From Roseburia sp. (GTDB taxonomy: Bacteria > Bacillota > Clostridia > Lachnospirales > Lachnospiraceae), in contig JAMPFA010000001.1 in the NCBI GenBank assembly GCA_023664725.1, positions 332,492 through 386,429 of the forward strand: 53,938 bases of DNA, in the 5' to 3' direction. The translations under genes were made by a program, and so were the position numbers. Positions within the stretch are counted from its first letter, which is position 1. Each line of letters opens with the position of its first letter. The notes beneath the pieces are model-generated. The model made no database searches, had not been told where the DNA came from, and saw nothing but the letters and a program-made list of their open reading frames with translations. Positions 24,547 through 33,895 of this stretch are shown here, one piece after another.

Positions 24547-26509
24547 TGGAGATTTGCGCTATTTAAAAAGTTTAGCAAAAAGGTATCCCACGATTGCTTC
24601 GGCGGCTACGGAGATCATCAATCTCCAGGCGATTTTAAGCCTGCCCAAGGGCACGGAGCATTTTATCACGGACATCCACGGGGAGTACGACCAGTACCTC
24701 CATGTGATCAAGAACGGATCCGGGGCAATCCGGAGAAAGATAGAGGACGAGTTTGGCAATACCTTTTCCATGGCGGACAAAAAGGCCATGGCGGCTCTTA
24801 TCTACTATCCGGAGCTGAAACTGGAGCAGGTGGCAAGGTCAGAGGAAAATATGGAGGACTGGTATCGTGTCACCATCTACCGCCTCATTCATATCTGCCG
24901 CAATGCGGCCTCCAAATATACCCGCGCAAAAGTGCGGAAAGCCCTGCCAAAGGATTTTGCCTATGTGATCGAGGAGCTGATCACAGGAAGGCCGGATATG
25001 TCTGATCAGGAAGCCTATTTCAATGAGATCGTAAACTCTGTCATTGAGACAGGCCGTTCCCAGGAGCTGATCATCGCTTTTGCCAACCTGATCAGACGGC
25101 TGGTGGTAGACCACCTCCATGTGGTGGGAGACATCTACGACAGAGGTCCCTATCCCCATATGGTGATGGACTCCCTTATGGAGCATCACTCTGTGGATAT
25201 CCAGTGGGGTAACCATGATGTTTTGTGGATGGGAGCGGCGGCAGGAAGCGTCTGCTGTATCGCCAATGTTATCCGCATTGCTGCAAAGTACGGCAATCTG
25301 GATATTTTAGAGGACGGTTATGGCATCAACCTGGTGCCTTTAGCAAGGCTTGCCATGGACAATTATGAGCATGACGACTGCAAGTGTTTTAAAGTGGATT
25401 ACAGGGAGGGGGACTATGATGTCAGGGATGCCCTTCTGGATGAAAAAATGCACAAGGCAATCGCCGTGATCCAGTTTAAGCTGGAAGGCCAGATGATACG
25501 CAGGCATCCGGAGTTTGATATGGTGGATCGGATGTTTTTGGATAAGATGGATCTTGAGAAAGGAACGGTACAGGTCTACGGAAAGGAATATCCCCTAAAG
25601 GATACGGTTTTCCCCACTCTGGATGAAAATGACCCCTATGCTCTGTCCCAGGAGGAGAAAGAGGCAGTGGAGCGTCTCCGGGGAGCATTTTTAAACTGCG
25701 AGAAACTGCAGCGTCATATCCGGTTTTTGTTTACGAAGGGAAGCCTTTACAATGTGTATAACGGCAATCTTTTGTACCACGGGTGCGTGCCCTTAAATGC
25801 GGACGGCACCTTTCAGAAGGTGAATATTTACGGGGAGGAGTACTCGGGGCGGAAACTCTACGACGTGCTGGAAAAATATGCCAGAAAGGGATACTATTCC
25901 ATTGACCCTAAGGAGAAGCAGAAGGGACTTGACATTCTCTGGTTTATCTGGGAAAACAAAAACTCTCCTGTTTTCGGAAAGGCAAAGATGACCACTTTTG
26001 AGCGTTATTTTGTGGCGGACAAGGAGACCCACAAGGAGCCCAAGAACCCCTACTACCAGCTTTTGGAAAAAGAAGAGGTGGTGGACAGTATCTTAAAGGA
26101 GTTCGGCCTTGACGGCAGCGATTCCCATATTATCAACGGCCATATTCCTGTGGAGGCAAAACATGGGGAGTCCCCCATAAAGTGTAACGGCAGGCTTTTG
26201 ATCATCGACGGCGGTTTTTCCAAGGCCTACCAGGGAAAAACGGGAATTGCAGGGTATACGCTGATCTACAATTCCTACGGTTTGATCCTGGCAGCCCACG
26301 AGCCCTTTGAGTCGGTGGAAAAGGCAGTGCAGGAAGGCAGCGATATCCATTCCTCCATGCACATTGTCCAGCAGGTGGAAAAGAGGATGACAGTAGCGGA
26401 TACGGACACCGGCAAGGAGATGAAAGAGGTTGTGAAGGATCTGGAGGAACTTCTCACAGCTTACCGGACTGGTCTTATCGTAGAAAATTCACAGGATTTT
26501 ACGTATTAA
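24539..26509 (+). CDS. fbp: Fructose-1,6-bisphosphatase, class III
   Basis: 656 residues, the size of the Firmicutes class III enzyme. Metallophosphoesterase motifs are [24 protein letters not shown] and [12 protein letters not shown], with the late [11 protein letters not shown] and [14 protein letters not shown]. It removes the C1 phosphate of fructose-1,6-bisphosphate in gluconeogenesis. It overlaps the 3' end of dapB by eight bases, so it is translationally coupled and indirectly under the lysine riboswitch, which is an unexpected control for a sugar phosphatase. nfo follows after 10 bases. Confidence 0.94.
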   Translation: MNDGDLRYLKSLAKRYPTIASAATEIINLQAILSLPKGTEHFITDIHGEYDQYLHVIKNGSGAIRRKIEDEFGNTFSMADKKAMAALIYYPELKLEQVARSEENMEDWYRVTIYRLIHICRNAASKYTRAKVRKALPKDFAYVIEELITGRPDMSDQEAYFNEIVNSVIETGRSQELIIAFANLIRRLVVDHLHVVGDIYDRGPYPHMVMDSLMEHHSVDIQWGNHDVLWMGAAAGSVCCIANVIRIAAKYGNLDILEDGYGINLVPLARLAMDNYEHDDCKCFKVDYREGDYDVRDALLDEKMHKAIAVIQFKLEGQMIRRHPEFDMVDRMFLDKMDLEKGTVQVYGKEYPLKDTVFPTLDENDPYALSQEEKEAVERLRGAFLNCEKLQRHIRFLFTKGSLYNVYNGNLLYHGCVPLNADGTFQKVNIYGEEYSGRKLYDVLEKYARKGYYSIDPKEKQKGLDILWFIWENKNSPVFGKAKMTTFERYFVADKETHKEPKNPYYQLLEKEEVVDSILKEFGLDGSDSHIINGHIPVEAKHGESPIKCNGRLLIIDGGFSKAYQGKTGIAGYTLIYNSYGLILAAHEPFESVEKAVQEGSDIHSSMHIVQQVEKRMTVADTDTGKEMKEVVKDLEELLTAYRTGLIVENSQDFTY

Positions 26510-26519
26510 GGAGCAGCAT

Positions 26520-27353
26520 ATGTTTTATATAGGAAGTCATATTTCGGCCTCGAAGGGTTATGAGGCCATGGGAAAACAGGCATTGAAGCTTGGTGCCAAC
26601 ACATTTGCATTCTTTACAAGGAATCCCAGGGGAGGAAAGGCAAAAGAGATCCTACAGGAGGATGTGGACAAGTTTTTGAAACTCTCGAAAGACCATTCCT
26701 TTGGAAAGCTGGTGGCTCATGCTCCCTACACCATGAATCTTTGTGCTGCCAAGGAGGATATACGGAAATTTGGCAGGGAAATGTTTGCAGATGACCTTAT
26801 GAGAATGGAGTACACCCCGGGGAATTATTATAATTTTCATCCCGGTTCCCATGTGGGGCAGGGCAGCGAAGCAGGGATTGCCATGATCGGGGAAGTGTTG
26901 AATGAGGCCCTCAGGGAGGAGATGACCACCACGGTTCTCCTTGAGACTATGGCGGGAAAAGGCTCGGAAGTGGGACGGTCTTTTGGAGAGCTTCGGGCCA
27001 TTATGGATCTGGTGAATCTGAAAGAAAAAGTGGGAGTCTGCCTGGATACCTGCCATATTTGGGATGGCGGATATGATATTGTGGAAAATCTGGACAAAGT
27101 TTTGGAGGAGTTTGACGATGTCATCGGCCTTGAAAACTTAAAGGCCATCCACTTAAATGACAGCATGAATCCCTTGGGAAGCCACAAAGACCGCCATGAG
27201 AAAATCGGGGAGGGCAATATCGGAAAAGAGGCAATGAAGCGGATCATCAACCATCCAAAACTTCAAAACCTTCCCTTTATACTGGAAACGCCAAACGATG
27301 ATGAGGGATGGGCGGCGGAGATTGCCAGGTTAAAAGAGTGGCATAAGGATTAG
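26520..27353 (+). CDS. nfo: Endonuclease IV (AP endonuclease)
   Basis: 277 residues. A TIM-barrel tri-zinc enzyme with [66 protein letters not shown] and IGEGNIG. The metal-binding His, Glu and Asp residues of these blocks are all seen. It nicks DNA 5' of abasic sites during base excision repair. The ATG follows AAGGAGCAG and it is the last gene of the dapA run, ended by a strong terminator. Confidence 0.95.
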   Translation: MFYIGSHISASKGYEAMGKQALKLGANTFAFFTRNPRGGKAKEILQEDVDKFLKLSKDHSFGKLVAHAPYTMNLCAAKEDIRKFGREMFADDLMRMEYTPGNYYNFHPGSHVGQGSEAGIAMIGEVLNEALREEMTTTVLLETMAGKGSEVGRSFGELRAIMDLVNLKEKVGVCLDTCHIWDGGYDIVENLDKVLEEFDDVIGLENLKAIHLNDSMNPLGSHKDRHEKIGEGNIGKEAMKRIINHPKLQNLPFILETPNDDEGWAAEIARLKEWHKD

Positions 27354-27365
27354 TTCCTAAAATGT

Positions 27366-27417
27366 AAAGTATCCAGACCGTGTGGTAAGTATTTTTAGCG
27401 GGCTGGATACTTTTTTA
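27366..27417. terminator. Bidirectional terminator between nfo and the aldolase gene
   Basis: AAAGTATCCAG-CC pairs with GG-CTGGATACTTT around a ~20-base loop, with TTTTTT on the plus side. It separates the convergent genes nfo and the aldolase-like gene. Confidence 0.8.
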
Positions 27418-27424
27418 TGCTCTT

Positions 27425-28399
27425 TTATTCCTGAGCAGTAGTTTCTTTATAAAATTCTGAGTAATCTTTTCTCTTTTCTTTTGTGAAGGCGATGGCAGTT
27501 CTGGGATGCTGGTTTAACACACCTGTAATCAAGTATTGTACGTCGTATCCCCATACCACCCCTTCTTCTTTTAACTTGTTCATGTGTTTTTCCACAAACT
27601 GAAGGGCAGGATAGATATTGTATTTCGGATTTTTCAGGAAACCGAGAAGCAGTTCCATGGCACAGTTGCCGGCTCCTCTTCCCATGGAGGCGTATGTGGC
27701 GTCAAGCCAGTCCACACCGTCCCCTACAGCCTCGATTGTGTTGGCAAAGGCCAGCTGCTGGTTGTTGTGGGCATGGATGCCGACTTTTTTGTTGTACTTT
27801 TCTGCAAACTCCATATACATAGCAGAGATTCTGGCAATCTGTTCCGGGTAGAGGGAACCGTAGCTGTCCACAATGTAGAATACATCCGCAGAGGATTTTC
27901 CCAGCATGTCGAGGGCAACTCGAAGATCGCTCTCCTGACTGTTGGAGATTGCCATAATGTTGCAGCTTACCTCATAGCCTTTATTTTTTGCGTCCTCGAT
28001 CACTTCAATGGCAGCCGGGATGGTGTTTAAGTAAGTTGCCACACGGATTAAGTCAATGGGGCTTTCACTGCGGTTTATAATGTCTTTTTTGTAGTCGCAC
28101 CGTCCCACATCAGCCATAACTGCAATCTTTAAGTCTGTGTCATTGTCGCCTACAATGGCACGGATATCCTCGTCATTGCAGAATTTCCATTTGCCGAAAT
28201 CCTTGACGTCAAACATATCCTTGGATGCCTTGTAGCCAAACTCCATATAGTCCACGCCGGCTTTCACGTTGGTGCGGTACAGTTCTTTTACAAAGTCATC
28301 GGTAAAGTAGAAATTGTTCACCAGTCCTCCGTCCCTCAAAGTGGCGTCCACCACTTTGACACCGGAACGGTATTCCATTAATTTTGATAATTCTTTCAT
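27425..28399 (-). CDS. HMG-CoA lyase-like (DRE-TIM) aldolase-domain protein
   Basis: 324 residues. VVDATLRDGGLVNN is the DRE-TIM metallolyase start (usually D-x-T-L-R-D-G), GIHAHNNQQLAFANTIEA the His-x-His metal site, and DATYASMGRGAGN the glycine-rich helix loop. This is the barrel of 4-hydroxy-2-oxovalerate aldolases, isopropylmalate/homocitrate synthases and HMG-CoA lyase, but it lacks their C-terminal domains. The substrate is unknown. It lies 73 bases after asnA on the same strand without a terminator between, so the two are probably one transcript. AAGGAGC precedes the ATG. Confidence 0.75.
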   Translation of the reverse strand: MKELSKLMEYRSGVKVVDATLRDGGLVNNFYFTDDFVKELYRTNVKAGVDYMEFGYKASKDMFDVKDFGKWKFCNDEDIRAIVGDNDTDLKIAVMADVGRCDYKKDIINRSESPIDLIRVATYLNTIPAAIEVIEDAKNKGYEVSCNIMAISNSQESDLRVALDMLGKSSADVFYIVDSYGSLYPEQIARISAMYMEFAEKYNKKVGIHAHNNQQLAFANTIEAVGDGVDWLDATYASMGRGAGNCAMELLLGFLKNPKYNIYPALQFVEKHMNKLKEEGVVWGYDVQYLITGVLNQHPRTAIAFTKEKRKDYSEFYKETTAQE

Positions 28400-28472
28400 A
28401 ATATGTGCTCCTTTAATGCTCCTTAAAATTTATGATAAATTGTAAATAGGTACAGATTCTTCCTGCCATATG

Positions 28473-29483
28473 TTACAGAAGCTGTATGCCGTTTTTCTCA
28501 CATTCCCGTGCCACATCTTCCTTCCAGAGAGAGGACTGCACCTCCCCGATATGGGCTTTTCTCAGGAAAAACATACAGATTCGGGACTGTCCGATTCCGC
28601 CGCCGATGGTGAGGGGCAGTTTTTCTTCCAGGATAGCTTTCTGGAAGGGCAATGCCATCCGATCTTCACACCCTGCCTTTTTCAGCTGGGATAAAAGGGA
28701 ATCTTTGTCCACACGGATACCCATGGAGGATAATTCCAAGCCAATGTCCAAAACAGGGTAGTAAACCACAATGTCTGCGTTTAACGCCCAGTCGTCATAG
28801 TCCGGCGCTCTGCCGTCGTGGGGCTTGCCATTTCCAAGGGCATCACCGATCTGCATAATGCAGACAGCGCCTTTTTCTTTGGAGATCAGGTATTCCCGCT
28901 CCTTCGGCGTCTTATCCGGATAGGTCTCTTCCAGCTCCTTTGTGGTGACAAAGAAAATGTCAGGGGGAAGGATTTCTGTTATGTAGTCGTACTGGATGGA
29001 CATGTATTTTTCTGTTTTCCGAAGGCACTGGTAAACTTTGCTTACCGTCTTTTTCAGAAAGTCAAGGGTTCTGTCTTCCTTTGCAATGACTTTTTCCCAG
29101 TCCCACTGATCCACGAAGATAGAGTGGATATTGTCGGTGGCCTCGTCCCTGCGGATGGCGTTCATGTCTGTGTAGAGCCCTTCTCCAAGGGAAAAGCCGT
29201 ATTTGTCTAAAGCGTAGCGCTTCCATTTAGCCAGGGAGTGTACAACCTCCGCAGTCTTTTCCTTCTGTTCCTTGATCCCGAAGGAAACTGGGCGTTCCAC
29301 GCCGTTTAGGTTGTCGTTTAACCCGGAGAGGGGATCTACGAACAGGGGGGCAGACACCCGGGACAGGTTTAACTGCAGTGCCAGAAGATTCTGGAAGAAG
29401 TCTTTTACAGTTTTGATGGCAATCTGGGTGTCATGGAGATTTAGCGCAGATTGATAGTTTTTTGGTATGATTAAGTTTTCCAT
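28473..29483 (-). CDS. asnA: Aspartate-ammonia ligase (AsnA)
   Basis: 336 residues from the ATG at 29483; an in-frame ATG at 29492 is also possible, and the AAGGAG lies close to both. It is related to class II aminoacyl-tRNA synthetases: RVSAPLFVDP, DQWDWEKVI, FVTTKELEETYP, QIGDALGNGKPH, DYDDWALNAD and LTIGGGIGQSR. It makes asparagine from aspartate, ammonia and ATP. It has its own promoter at 29523-29551. No T-box motif was found in its leader, so regulation by tRNA-Asn is not indicated. Confidence 0.94.
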   Translation of the reverse strand: MENLIIPKNYQSALNLHDTQIAIKTVKDFFQNLLALQLNLSRVSAPLFVDPLSGLNDNLNGVERPVSFGIKEQKEKTAEVVHSLAKWKRYALDKYGFSLGEGLYTDMNAIRRDEATDNIHSIFVDQWDWEKVIAKEDRTLDFLKKTVSKVYQCLRKTEKYMSIQYDYITEILPPDIFFVTTKELEETYPDKTPKEREYLISKEKGAVCIMQIGDALGNGKPHDGRAPDYDDWALNADIVVYYPVLDIGLELSSMGIRVDKDSLLSQLKKAGCEDRMALPFQKAILEEKLPLTIGGGIGQSRICMFFLRKAHIGEVQSSLWKEDVARECEKNGIQLL

Positions 29484-29522
29484 AGTGATCATTTGCTCCT
29501 TTTTTATAGATGATAACGATTT

Positions 29523-29551
29523 ATTATAGCGTGAATGGGGGGAAAATTCAA
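29523..29551 (-). promoter_or_regulatory. Sigma-A promoter of asnA
   Basis: On the minus strand TTGAAT (29546-29551), a 17-base spacer and TATAAT (29523-29528), about 40 bases upstream of the start codon. Confidence 0.75.
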
Positions 29552-29676
29552 GTGCGGGAAAAATTTATAGATTACTCCCACTCACTGCTGATAATCGATT
29601 GTTTTATTTGGACAATCTAACCGCTTTTAAACGAGCATTTTAACTGGACGCTCTTTGATTTTCTGACCGATTAACT

Positions 29677-29714
29677 GGAAACTCAACTACCACCGTCTTC
29701 AGACGGTGGTAGTT
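29677..29714. repeat. Perfect 17-bp inverted repeat (IS200/IS605-end-like hairpin)
   Basis: ACTCAACTACCACCGTC and GACGGTGGTAGTTGAGT are exact complements around TTCA. Hairpins of this kind lie at the ends of IS200/IS605 elements and their internally deleted derivatives. No tnpA or tnpB frame is near, and no T-run follows on either side. The remaining bases of the 29493-29923 spacer (apart from the asnA promoter) hold nothing else I can support. Confidence 0.5.
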
Positions 29715-29923
29715 GAGTATGTTTATTGCAGAGGATGCAATTTAAAGCGAAGAGTTTCGATGTGGCCAATGTGACAGAAATATAAAGAGGTCGGTTTGAA
29801 AACCATAACAGTGGGGGATAAAACAATTATAGAGCTGTTGTCTAAACAAATAAGGAACAAACATTAACAATTATGCCATCACGTCCGATATATAAAACAA
29901 GAATAAGTCTAGGAGGAAGGAAT

Positions 29924-30682
29924 ATGGCAATGGAGATCGTAAATAATATCAGCAGTTATTTTACCCAAAACTCCGTGGAGGAGACCAAGGAAAAAGAGAG
30001 ATCAAAGACATCGGAGACAGAAAAGAGCAGCAAGGGGGACAGCAGATCAGATTATTTAAAGAAGCTGCAAAAGAAAGTGCCCTACATGAAATTAGAGACA
30101 GGCTGGGGCTTGTCCATGGAGAAGGACAACCGGAGAGGCGTTTTGACGGTGAACCCGAAGCTTCTGGAAAAAATGCAGAATGACCCGGAGGCGGAAAAGA
30201 AATACACCCAGCTTATGAAAGACATTGAGCGGGCGGAAAAGACCACGGACGTCTACTTCAATGCCCTGGGGGGCTGTGTGGAGTATACCAGCCACACCTA
30301 TATCGATGAAAACGGAAAATATTACCATTTTGCCTATATCAGGCGTGATGATAAGTTGAACAAAAAACTCCGGGAGGAGGCAAGCGAAAACGCTGAAGAA
30401 CTTATCGAGAAGACCAGGGAGAAGGCAAAGGAAAAGAAAGAGGAAGTGCAGGAAGCCTTAGAGGAAAAGAAAGACGAAAAAGGAGAGACCACTGTTTCGG
30501 ACAAGGCAGAGCAGCTTTTAGAAAAAAAGCTGGAGAAATCAAAAGACGGTTCTATTCTTTTGTATCAGACAGATTTGGAGACTATCCTTGATGCCATCCG
30601 GGAGGAAGAAGGAGAGACAGACCGAGGAAAGACGAAAGCAGAAGGCGCAAAAGTTGGCGCAAATCTGGATTTGCAGGCATAA
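29924..30682 (+). CDS. DUF6033-like hypothetical protein
   Basis: 252 residues from the ATG at 29924, chosen for AGGAGGAAGG directly upstream. The central part (YLKKLQKKVPYMKLETGWG, GVLTVNPKLLEKMQNDPE, TSHTYIDENGKYYHFAYIRR) matches what I recall of DUF6033, a Lachnospiraceae family of unknown function. A long Glu/Lys-rich region follows (~155-215, KAKEKKEEVQEALEE) and is predicted to be helical or coiled coil. There is no signal peptide or membrane segment. Flanks are a transposon-like hairpin and a strong terminator; it appears to be a single gene. Confidence 0.6.
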   Translation: MAMEIVNNISSYFTQNSVEETKEKERSKTSETEKSSKGDSRSDYLKKLQKKVPYMKLETGWGLSMEKDNRRGVLTVNPKLLEKMQNDPEAEKKYTQLMKDIERAEKTTDVYFNALGGCVEYTSHTYIDENGKYYHFAYIRRDDKLNKKLREEASENAEELIEKTREKAKEKKEEVQEALEEKKDEKGETTVSDKAEQLLEKKLEKSKDGSILLYQTDLETILDAIREEEGETDRGKTKAEGAKVGANLDLQA

Positions 30683-30691
30683 ATTTCTATC

Positions 30692-30745
30692 GCTATGGAA
30701 GCATGGGAGGTTTTATAAAATTTTCCCGTTTCCATAGCTTTTTTA
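30692..30745 (+). terminator. Intrinsic terminator after the DUF6033-like gene
   Basis: GCTATGGAA and TTCCATAGC form the base of the stem, with GGGA/TCCC further in, followed by TTTTTT. Confidence 0.8.
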
Positions 30746-30856
30746 TATGCATTTTCATACGTAAAACCTATTTGCAATTCTTACAGAGATATTTTAAAAT
30801 AGAGGGATAGAAGAATATGAGAATGGATAAAAGTGTGTATAAGGAGGAAAAAATCA

Positions 30857-31984
30857 ATGATATACCGAAATTTTCAGGACTTAAAGTTATCTAATCTTGG
30901 CATGGGAGCCATGCGTCTGCCGGTAGTGGGGGGGAATGACGCCGATGTTGACTTTAAAGCAACGGAAGAGATGGTGGCTCTTGCCATGGAACAGGGAATC
31001 AACTATTATGACACCGCCTGGGGCTATCACGACGGAAATTCGGAAATTGCCCTGGGAAAGGCCCTCAGCAAATATCCCAGAGACAGCTTTTATCTGGCAA
31101 CAAAGTTTCCCGGATACGATCTCTCCAACATGACAAAAGTGGAGGAAATTTTTGAGAAGCAGTTGGAAAAATGCCAGGTGGAATATTTTGATTTCTATTT
31201 GTTCCACAATGTGTGTGAGATGAATATCGATGCCTATCTGGATGCAAAATATGGGATTTTTGACTACCTGATGGAGCAGAAGAAAAAGGGCAGGATCAAA
31301 CATCTTGGTTTTTCCGCCCATGGCAGTTATGAAGTGATGGAACGTTTCCTAAAGGCTTATGGCGAGCATATGGAATTTTGCCAGATACAGCTCAACTATC
31401 TCGACTGGTCCTTCCAGGATGCAAAGGCAAAAGTGGAGCTTATAAATTCCTGGAATCTTCCAATCTGGGTGATGGAGCCCCTTCGAGGCGGACGTCTGGC
31501 AAAACTCTCAGAGGAAGAGGAGAAAACCTTAAAGGAACTTCGCCCGGGGGAGGAGATTCCCGCATGGGCGTTCCGGTTTTTGCAGTCCATAAAAGGGGTT
31601 ACAGTTGTGCTCTCCGGCATGTCTGATCTTGCGCAGTTAAAGGCAAATATTCAGACATTTGCGGAGGAGAAACCTTTGAATGAAAAGGAGATGGATGGAT
31701 TGCTTCAGATGGCAGAGGGCATGTTAAAAAACAGCCTCCCCTGTACGTCATGCCATTACTGTGTCAGCCATTGTCCGAAAGGTCTTGATATTCCGGGGCT
31801 TATTGGGCTTTACAACGAGCATAGTTTCACAGGAGGCGGCTTTATTGCGCCTATGGCGCTTATGGCAGTGCCGGTAGAAAAGCATCCATCTGCCTGCATC
31901 GGGTGCAGAAGCTGCGAGCAGGTCTGTCCTCAGCAGATCAAGATTTCCCAGGCTATGTCTGATTTTGCGGCGAAATTGGGTTAG
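30857..31984 (+). CDS. Aldo/keto reductase with C-terminal double 4Fe-4S domain
   Basis: 375 residues from the ATG at 30857 with AAGGAGG at 30841-30847. AKR barrel: LSNLGMGAMRLP, the catalytic Tyr in YYDTAWGYHDGNSE, KHLGFSAHG and the cofactor loop near VMEPLRGGRLA. The last ~90 residues hold two cluster motifs, CTSCHYCVSHCP and CIGCRSCEQVCP. This fused form is widespread in anaerobes and probably couples sugar/aldehyde reduction to ferredoxin-like electron flow. Substrate unknown. The 320-base spacer downstream holds a hairpin (32024-32048), a promoter and a structured leader. Confidence 0.88.
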   Translation: MIYRNFQDLKLSNLGMGAMRLPVVGGNDADVDFKATEEMVALAMEQGINYYDTAWGYHDGNSEIALGKALSKYPRDSFYLATKFPGYDLSNMTKVEEIFEKQLEKCQVEYFDFYLFHNVCEMNIDAYLDAKYGIFDYLMEQKKKGRIKHLGFSAHGSYEVMERFLKAYGEHMEFCQIQLNYLDWSFQDAKAKVELINSWNLPIWVMEPLRGGRLAKLSEEEEKTLKELRPGEEIPAWAFRFLQSIKGVTVVLSGMSDLAQLKANIQTFAEEKPLNEKEMDGLLQMAEGMLKNSLPCTSCHYCVSHCPKGLDIPGLIGLYNEHSFTGGGFIAPMALMAVPVEKHPSACIGCRSCEQVCPQQIKISQAMSDFAAKLG

Positions 31985-32023
31985 ATTTTATAAAAGAGAA
32001 AATTGTAAGGGAAAGGAAGATGA

Positions 32024-32048
32024 CCGTCGCTGCCTAGGCAGCGGCGGT
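32024..32048 (+). terminator. GC-rich hairpin after the aldo/keto reductase gene
   Basis: CCGTCGCTGCC pairs with GGCAGCGGCGG (one G-T) around TA. Only TTGTT follows, so it is a weak or factor-assisted terminator, or an mRNA 3' stabiliser. Confidence 0.45.
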
Positions 32049-32127
32049 TGTTACTTACAGCAGCGAGTATAGTCTTTTTTGAATAGCTAAGACAAAACAA
32101 ACGAATTTAAAAAACTATATTTAAAAG

Positions 32128-32156
32128 TTGACTTTTAGCCACCGGTTATGTATAAT
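32128..32156 (+). promoter_or_regulatory. Sigma-A promoter upstream of the DUF6809-like gene
   Basis: TTGACT (32128-32133), a 17-base spacer and TATAAT (32151-32156). The leader to the ATG at 32305 is ~140 bases and is structured. Confidence 0.75.
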
Positions 32157-32181
32157 ATTAGCAATCCTGTAAAGTGAGGTG

Positions 32182-32265
32182 ATGCATTTGGGGAACAAAA
32201 AAATGGGGCATCTGCCTGCAGGACAAACCGCATAAATATTATACACTGTGCGGTTCTGTCTTGCA
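32182..32265 (+). promoter_or_regulatory. Structured leader with a short leader-peptide frame
   Basis: A GTGAGGTG site precedes an ATG at 32182 that encodes a 17-codon frame ending TAA at 32233-32235 (MHLGNKKMGHLPAGQTA). Its last codons overlap the 5' arm of a long hairpin: GCAGGACA-ACCGCA pairs with TGCGGT-TGTCTTGC (32218-32265). The arrangement of peptide frame and overlapping hairpin is that of attenuation leaders. No T-run follows the hairpin. This is inference from layout only. Confidence 0.4.
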
Positions 32266-32304
32266 AGTGGCGTGTGGGGAAAAACAGAAAGGAAGTGTGA
32301 CAGA

Positions 32305-32598
32305 ATGGGAAAAATTTTAGACGCATTTGCAGATGATCAACTTCTTGTAAACGCTGTAGCCTGTGAAAAGACAAGCCACCACCAATATCTCTGCGAACAG
32401 GTGGAAATACTCCAAAAGAAGCTGGAAAAAAAACTGAATGACGAAGACAAAGTGCTGTTACAAAAACTTGCGGACGCATACTATGATGAAAGCTGTTGTG
32501 ATGCCCACAACAACTTTGTCAGAGGATATCGGCTAGGTGTCCTTATGACTATGGAGGTATTTGAGGGGAAGGACAGTTTTTGGGGAAATGATGAATAA
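32305..32598 (+). CDS. DUF6809-like small helical protein
   Basis: 97 residues from the ATG at 32305 with GGAAGTG upstream; a longer frame from 32248 would run into the leader hairpin. MGKILDAFADDQL, a central helix (VEILQKKLEKKLNDEDKVLLQ) and NFVRGYRLGVLMTMEVF resemble the DUF6809 family of Clostridia, small all-helical proteins of unknown function often found near mobile elements. The family name is from memory. The 124 bases to the next (convergent) gene hold no clear terminator. Confidence 0.55.
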   Translation: MGKILDAFADDQLLVNAVACEKTSHHQYLCEQVEILQKKLEKKLNDEDKVLLQKLADAYYDESCCDAHNNFVRGYRLGVLMTMEVFEGKDSFWGNDE

Positions 32599-32722
32599 GA
32601 TAAACTGAATTTAAAGGAGAAAGTTAGTCCCGGAATATACTGTTTTTAAGTCTGATGATCCCTATTAATATGATCTATATAATTTCTTTCTAAATTCTTG
32701 GACTAAAGTAGAGGATGAAAGA

Positions 32723-33658
32723 TTAGAATAAATCAAAAAAATCCAATTGGCCATTTTTCCAGGATTTTTGCACGGCCTGCTTGATCACATCATGTTCCGT
32801 CACCGCTCCAATCAACAGGGGTGAGGAGGCATGGTGCAATTTCATATTTTTAACCACTGTCTCTCTGTCGTAATTCGCATAACAGTACAGACAGCCATGC
32901 CCACAGGTGTTATATGCTCCAATGTCTGCCCCCAGCAGACAGGAGCATTCTTTTCGTGCCATTCTTTTTTGCGGCACATCCAGCCTGCAGCCCAGGGCTT
33001 TTTCCAACACAGATTTTGACATGCAGCCCTCTGCATCTACATTTTTCCGGACAAGTCCGGCATTTTCGCAGCATAAATGTATCTGCAGATCATTTTCTTT
33101 TGCGATTTCTGAAAATGCAGCGATGATTTTTTCCTGCTCTCTGTCTGTGACACTGCGGACTCCGCCGAAATTCCGTTTTGTTTTCTCGTAGAGATCAATA
33201 AAACTTATGACACATTGATCCGTATATCCCGAAAGTGCATTTGCCATTTGGTGAAACTGTTCAATGTGATAATCTATAGAGTATTTATCCGTAACAAAAA
33301 TCGGATCATACCTCCAGCTGACCCGCTCTTTTCCAATTTGCCCAGAGAGAGTTTGAAAATGTCTGATCACGAATTCTTTTGGCGGAACATAAGGTTCAAT
33401 GTCTGATCCGTAGGGCGTGATCGTCACAAACCAAAACATGTCAAAGGCTGATAACAGCGAAAGCCGGTCAAGCATGGGGAATGGATTTTTGGTACAGAAT
33501 ACAATGACATCTATGACTTCCGGATTTAGCAGATATCTGGTAACCTGCGTGGGATAATAGGGATTGCGGGTAAGTACATAGCCATCTTTGATACGGTTAA
33601 AAAACCAGTTGCTGTAATAGGCAGGTATATCCGTCCTGCTCCCTGTATTCAGTATCAT
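32723..33658 (-). CDS. DUF1848 family protein with Cys cluster
   Basis: 311 residues starting MILNTGSRTDIPAYYSNWF with AAGGCGG eight bases upstream. LTRNPYYPTQVTRY, VIVFCTKNPFPM, VSWRYDPIFVT and the C-terminal CGHGCLYCYANYD are typical of DUF1848. The CxxxCxxC-like motif suggests an Fe-S cluster, reminiscent of radical SAM proteins but located at the C-terminus. The function is unknown; structures or biochemistry are not known to me. It follows a 63-residue protein on the same strand after 45 bases. Confidence 0.8.
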   Translation of the reverse strand: MILNTGSRTDIPAYYSNWFFNRIKDGYVLTRNPYYPTQVTRYLLNPEVIDVIVFCTKNPFPMLDRLSLLSAFDMFWFVTITPYGSDIEPYVPPKEFVIRHFQTLSGQIGKERVSWRYDPIFVTDKYSIDYHIEQFHQMANALSGYTDQCVISFIDLYEKTKRNFGGVRSVTDREQEKIIAAFSEIAKENDLQIHLCCENAGLVRKNVDAEGCMSKSVLEKALGCRLDVPQKRMARKECSCLLGADIGAYNTCGHGCLYCYANYDRETVVKNMKLHHASSPLLIGAVTEHDVIKQAVQKSWKNGQLDFFDLF

Positions 33659-33703
33659 TTCATAATCCGCCTTCGATAAAATTTTTTTGCTTATGCATTT
33701 TTA

Positions 33704-33895
33704 TTATTCTTTGATTTTGTCAACCTCTGTGAGATTGACACCTGCCACAGCTAACAATGCTTTTAAGGTTATATATTCTTCTTTAAGATCAGCATATGTC
33801 TCAACAGCATTTTCTTTTTTGGCTAATAACATACGTCTTTGAACTTTTGCAAAATCATCAAGTGCGGCTTTTGTTACTTCGATTCCTGATGGCAT
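33704..33895 (-). CDS. Small helical hypothetical protein
   Basis: 63 residues (MPSGIEVTKAALDDF start), with AGGTGATC before the ATG. Two amphipathic helices rich in Lys and Glu are expected (VQRRMLLAKKENAV, ADLKEEYITLKALLAV). No Cys, no signal peptide, no membrane part. It precedes the DUF1848 gene and is probably co-transcribed. I do not recognise the family; the regular codon use and good start site argue it is real. Confidence 0.55.
   Translation of the reverse strand: MPSGIEVTKAALDDFAKVQRRMLLAKKENAVETYADLKEEYITLKALLAVAGVNLTEVDKIKE

Noticed and set aside
29745..29800. A possible EEFRCGQC zinc-finger-like remnant (Com-like)
   Set aside because: Only about 15 residues between stops; too short to separate from chance.
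29490..29880. T-box leader for asnA
   Set aside because: No T-box sequence, specifier stem or terminator/antiterminator pair was found upstream of the asnA promoter or start.
32723..33658. Radical SAM enzyme
   Set aside because: The cysteine motif is at the C-terminus and the remaining blocks match DUF1848; no SAM-binding GGE motif is seen.
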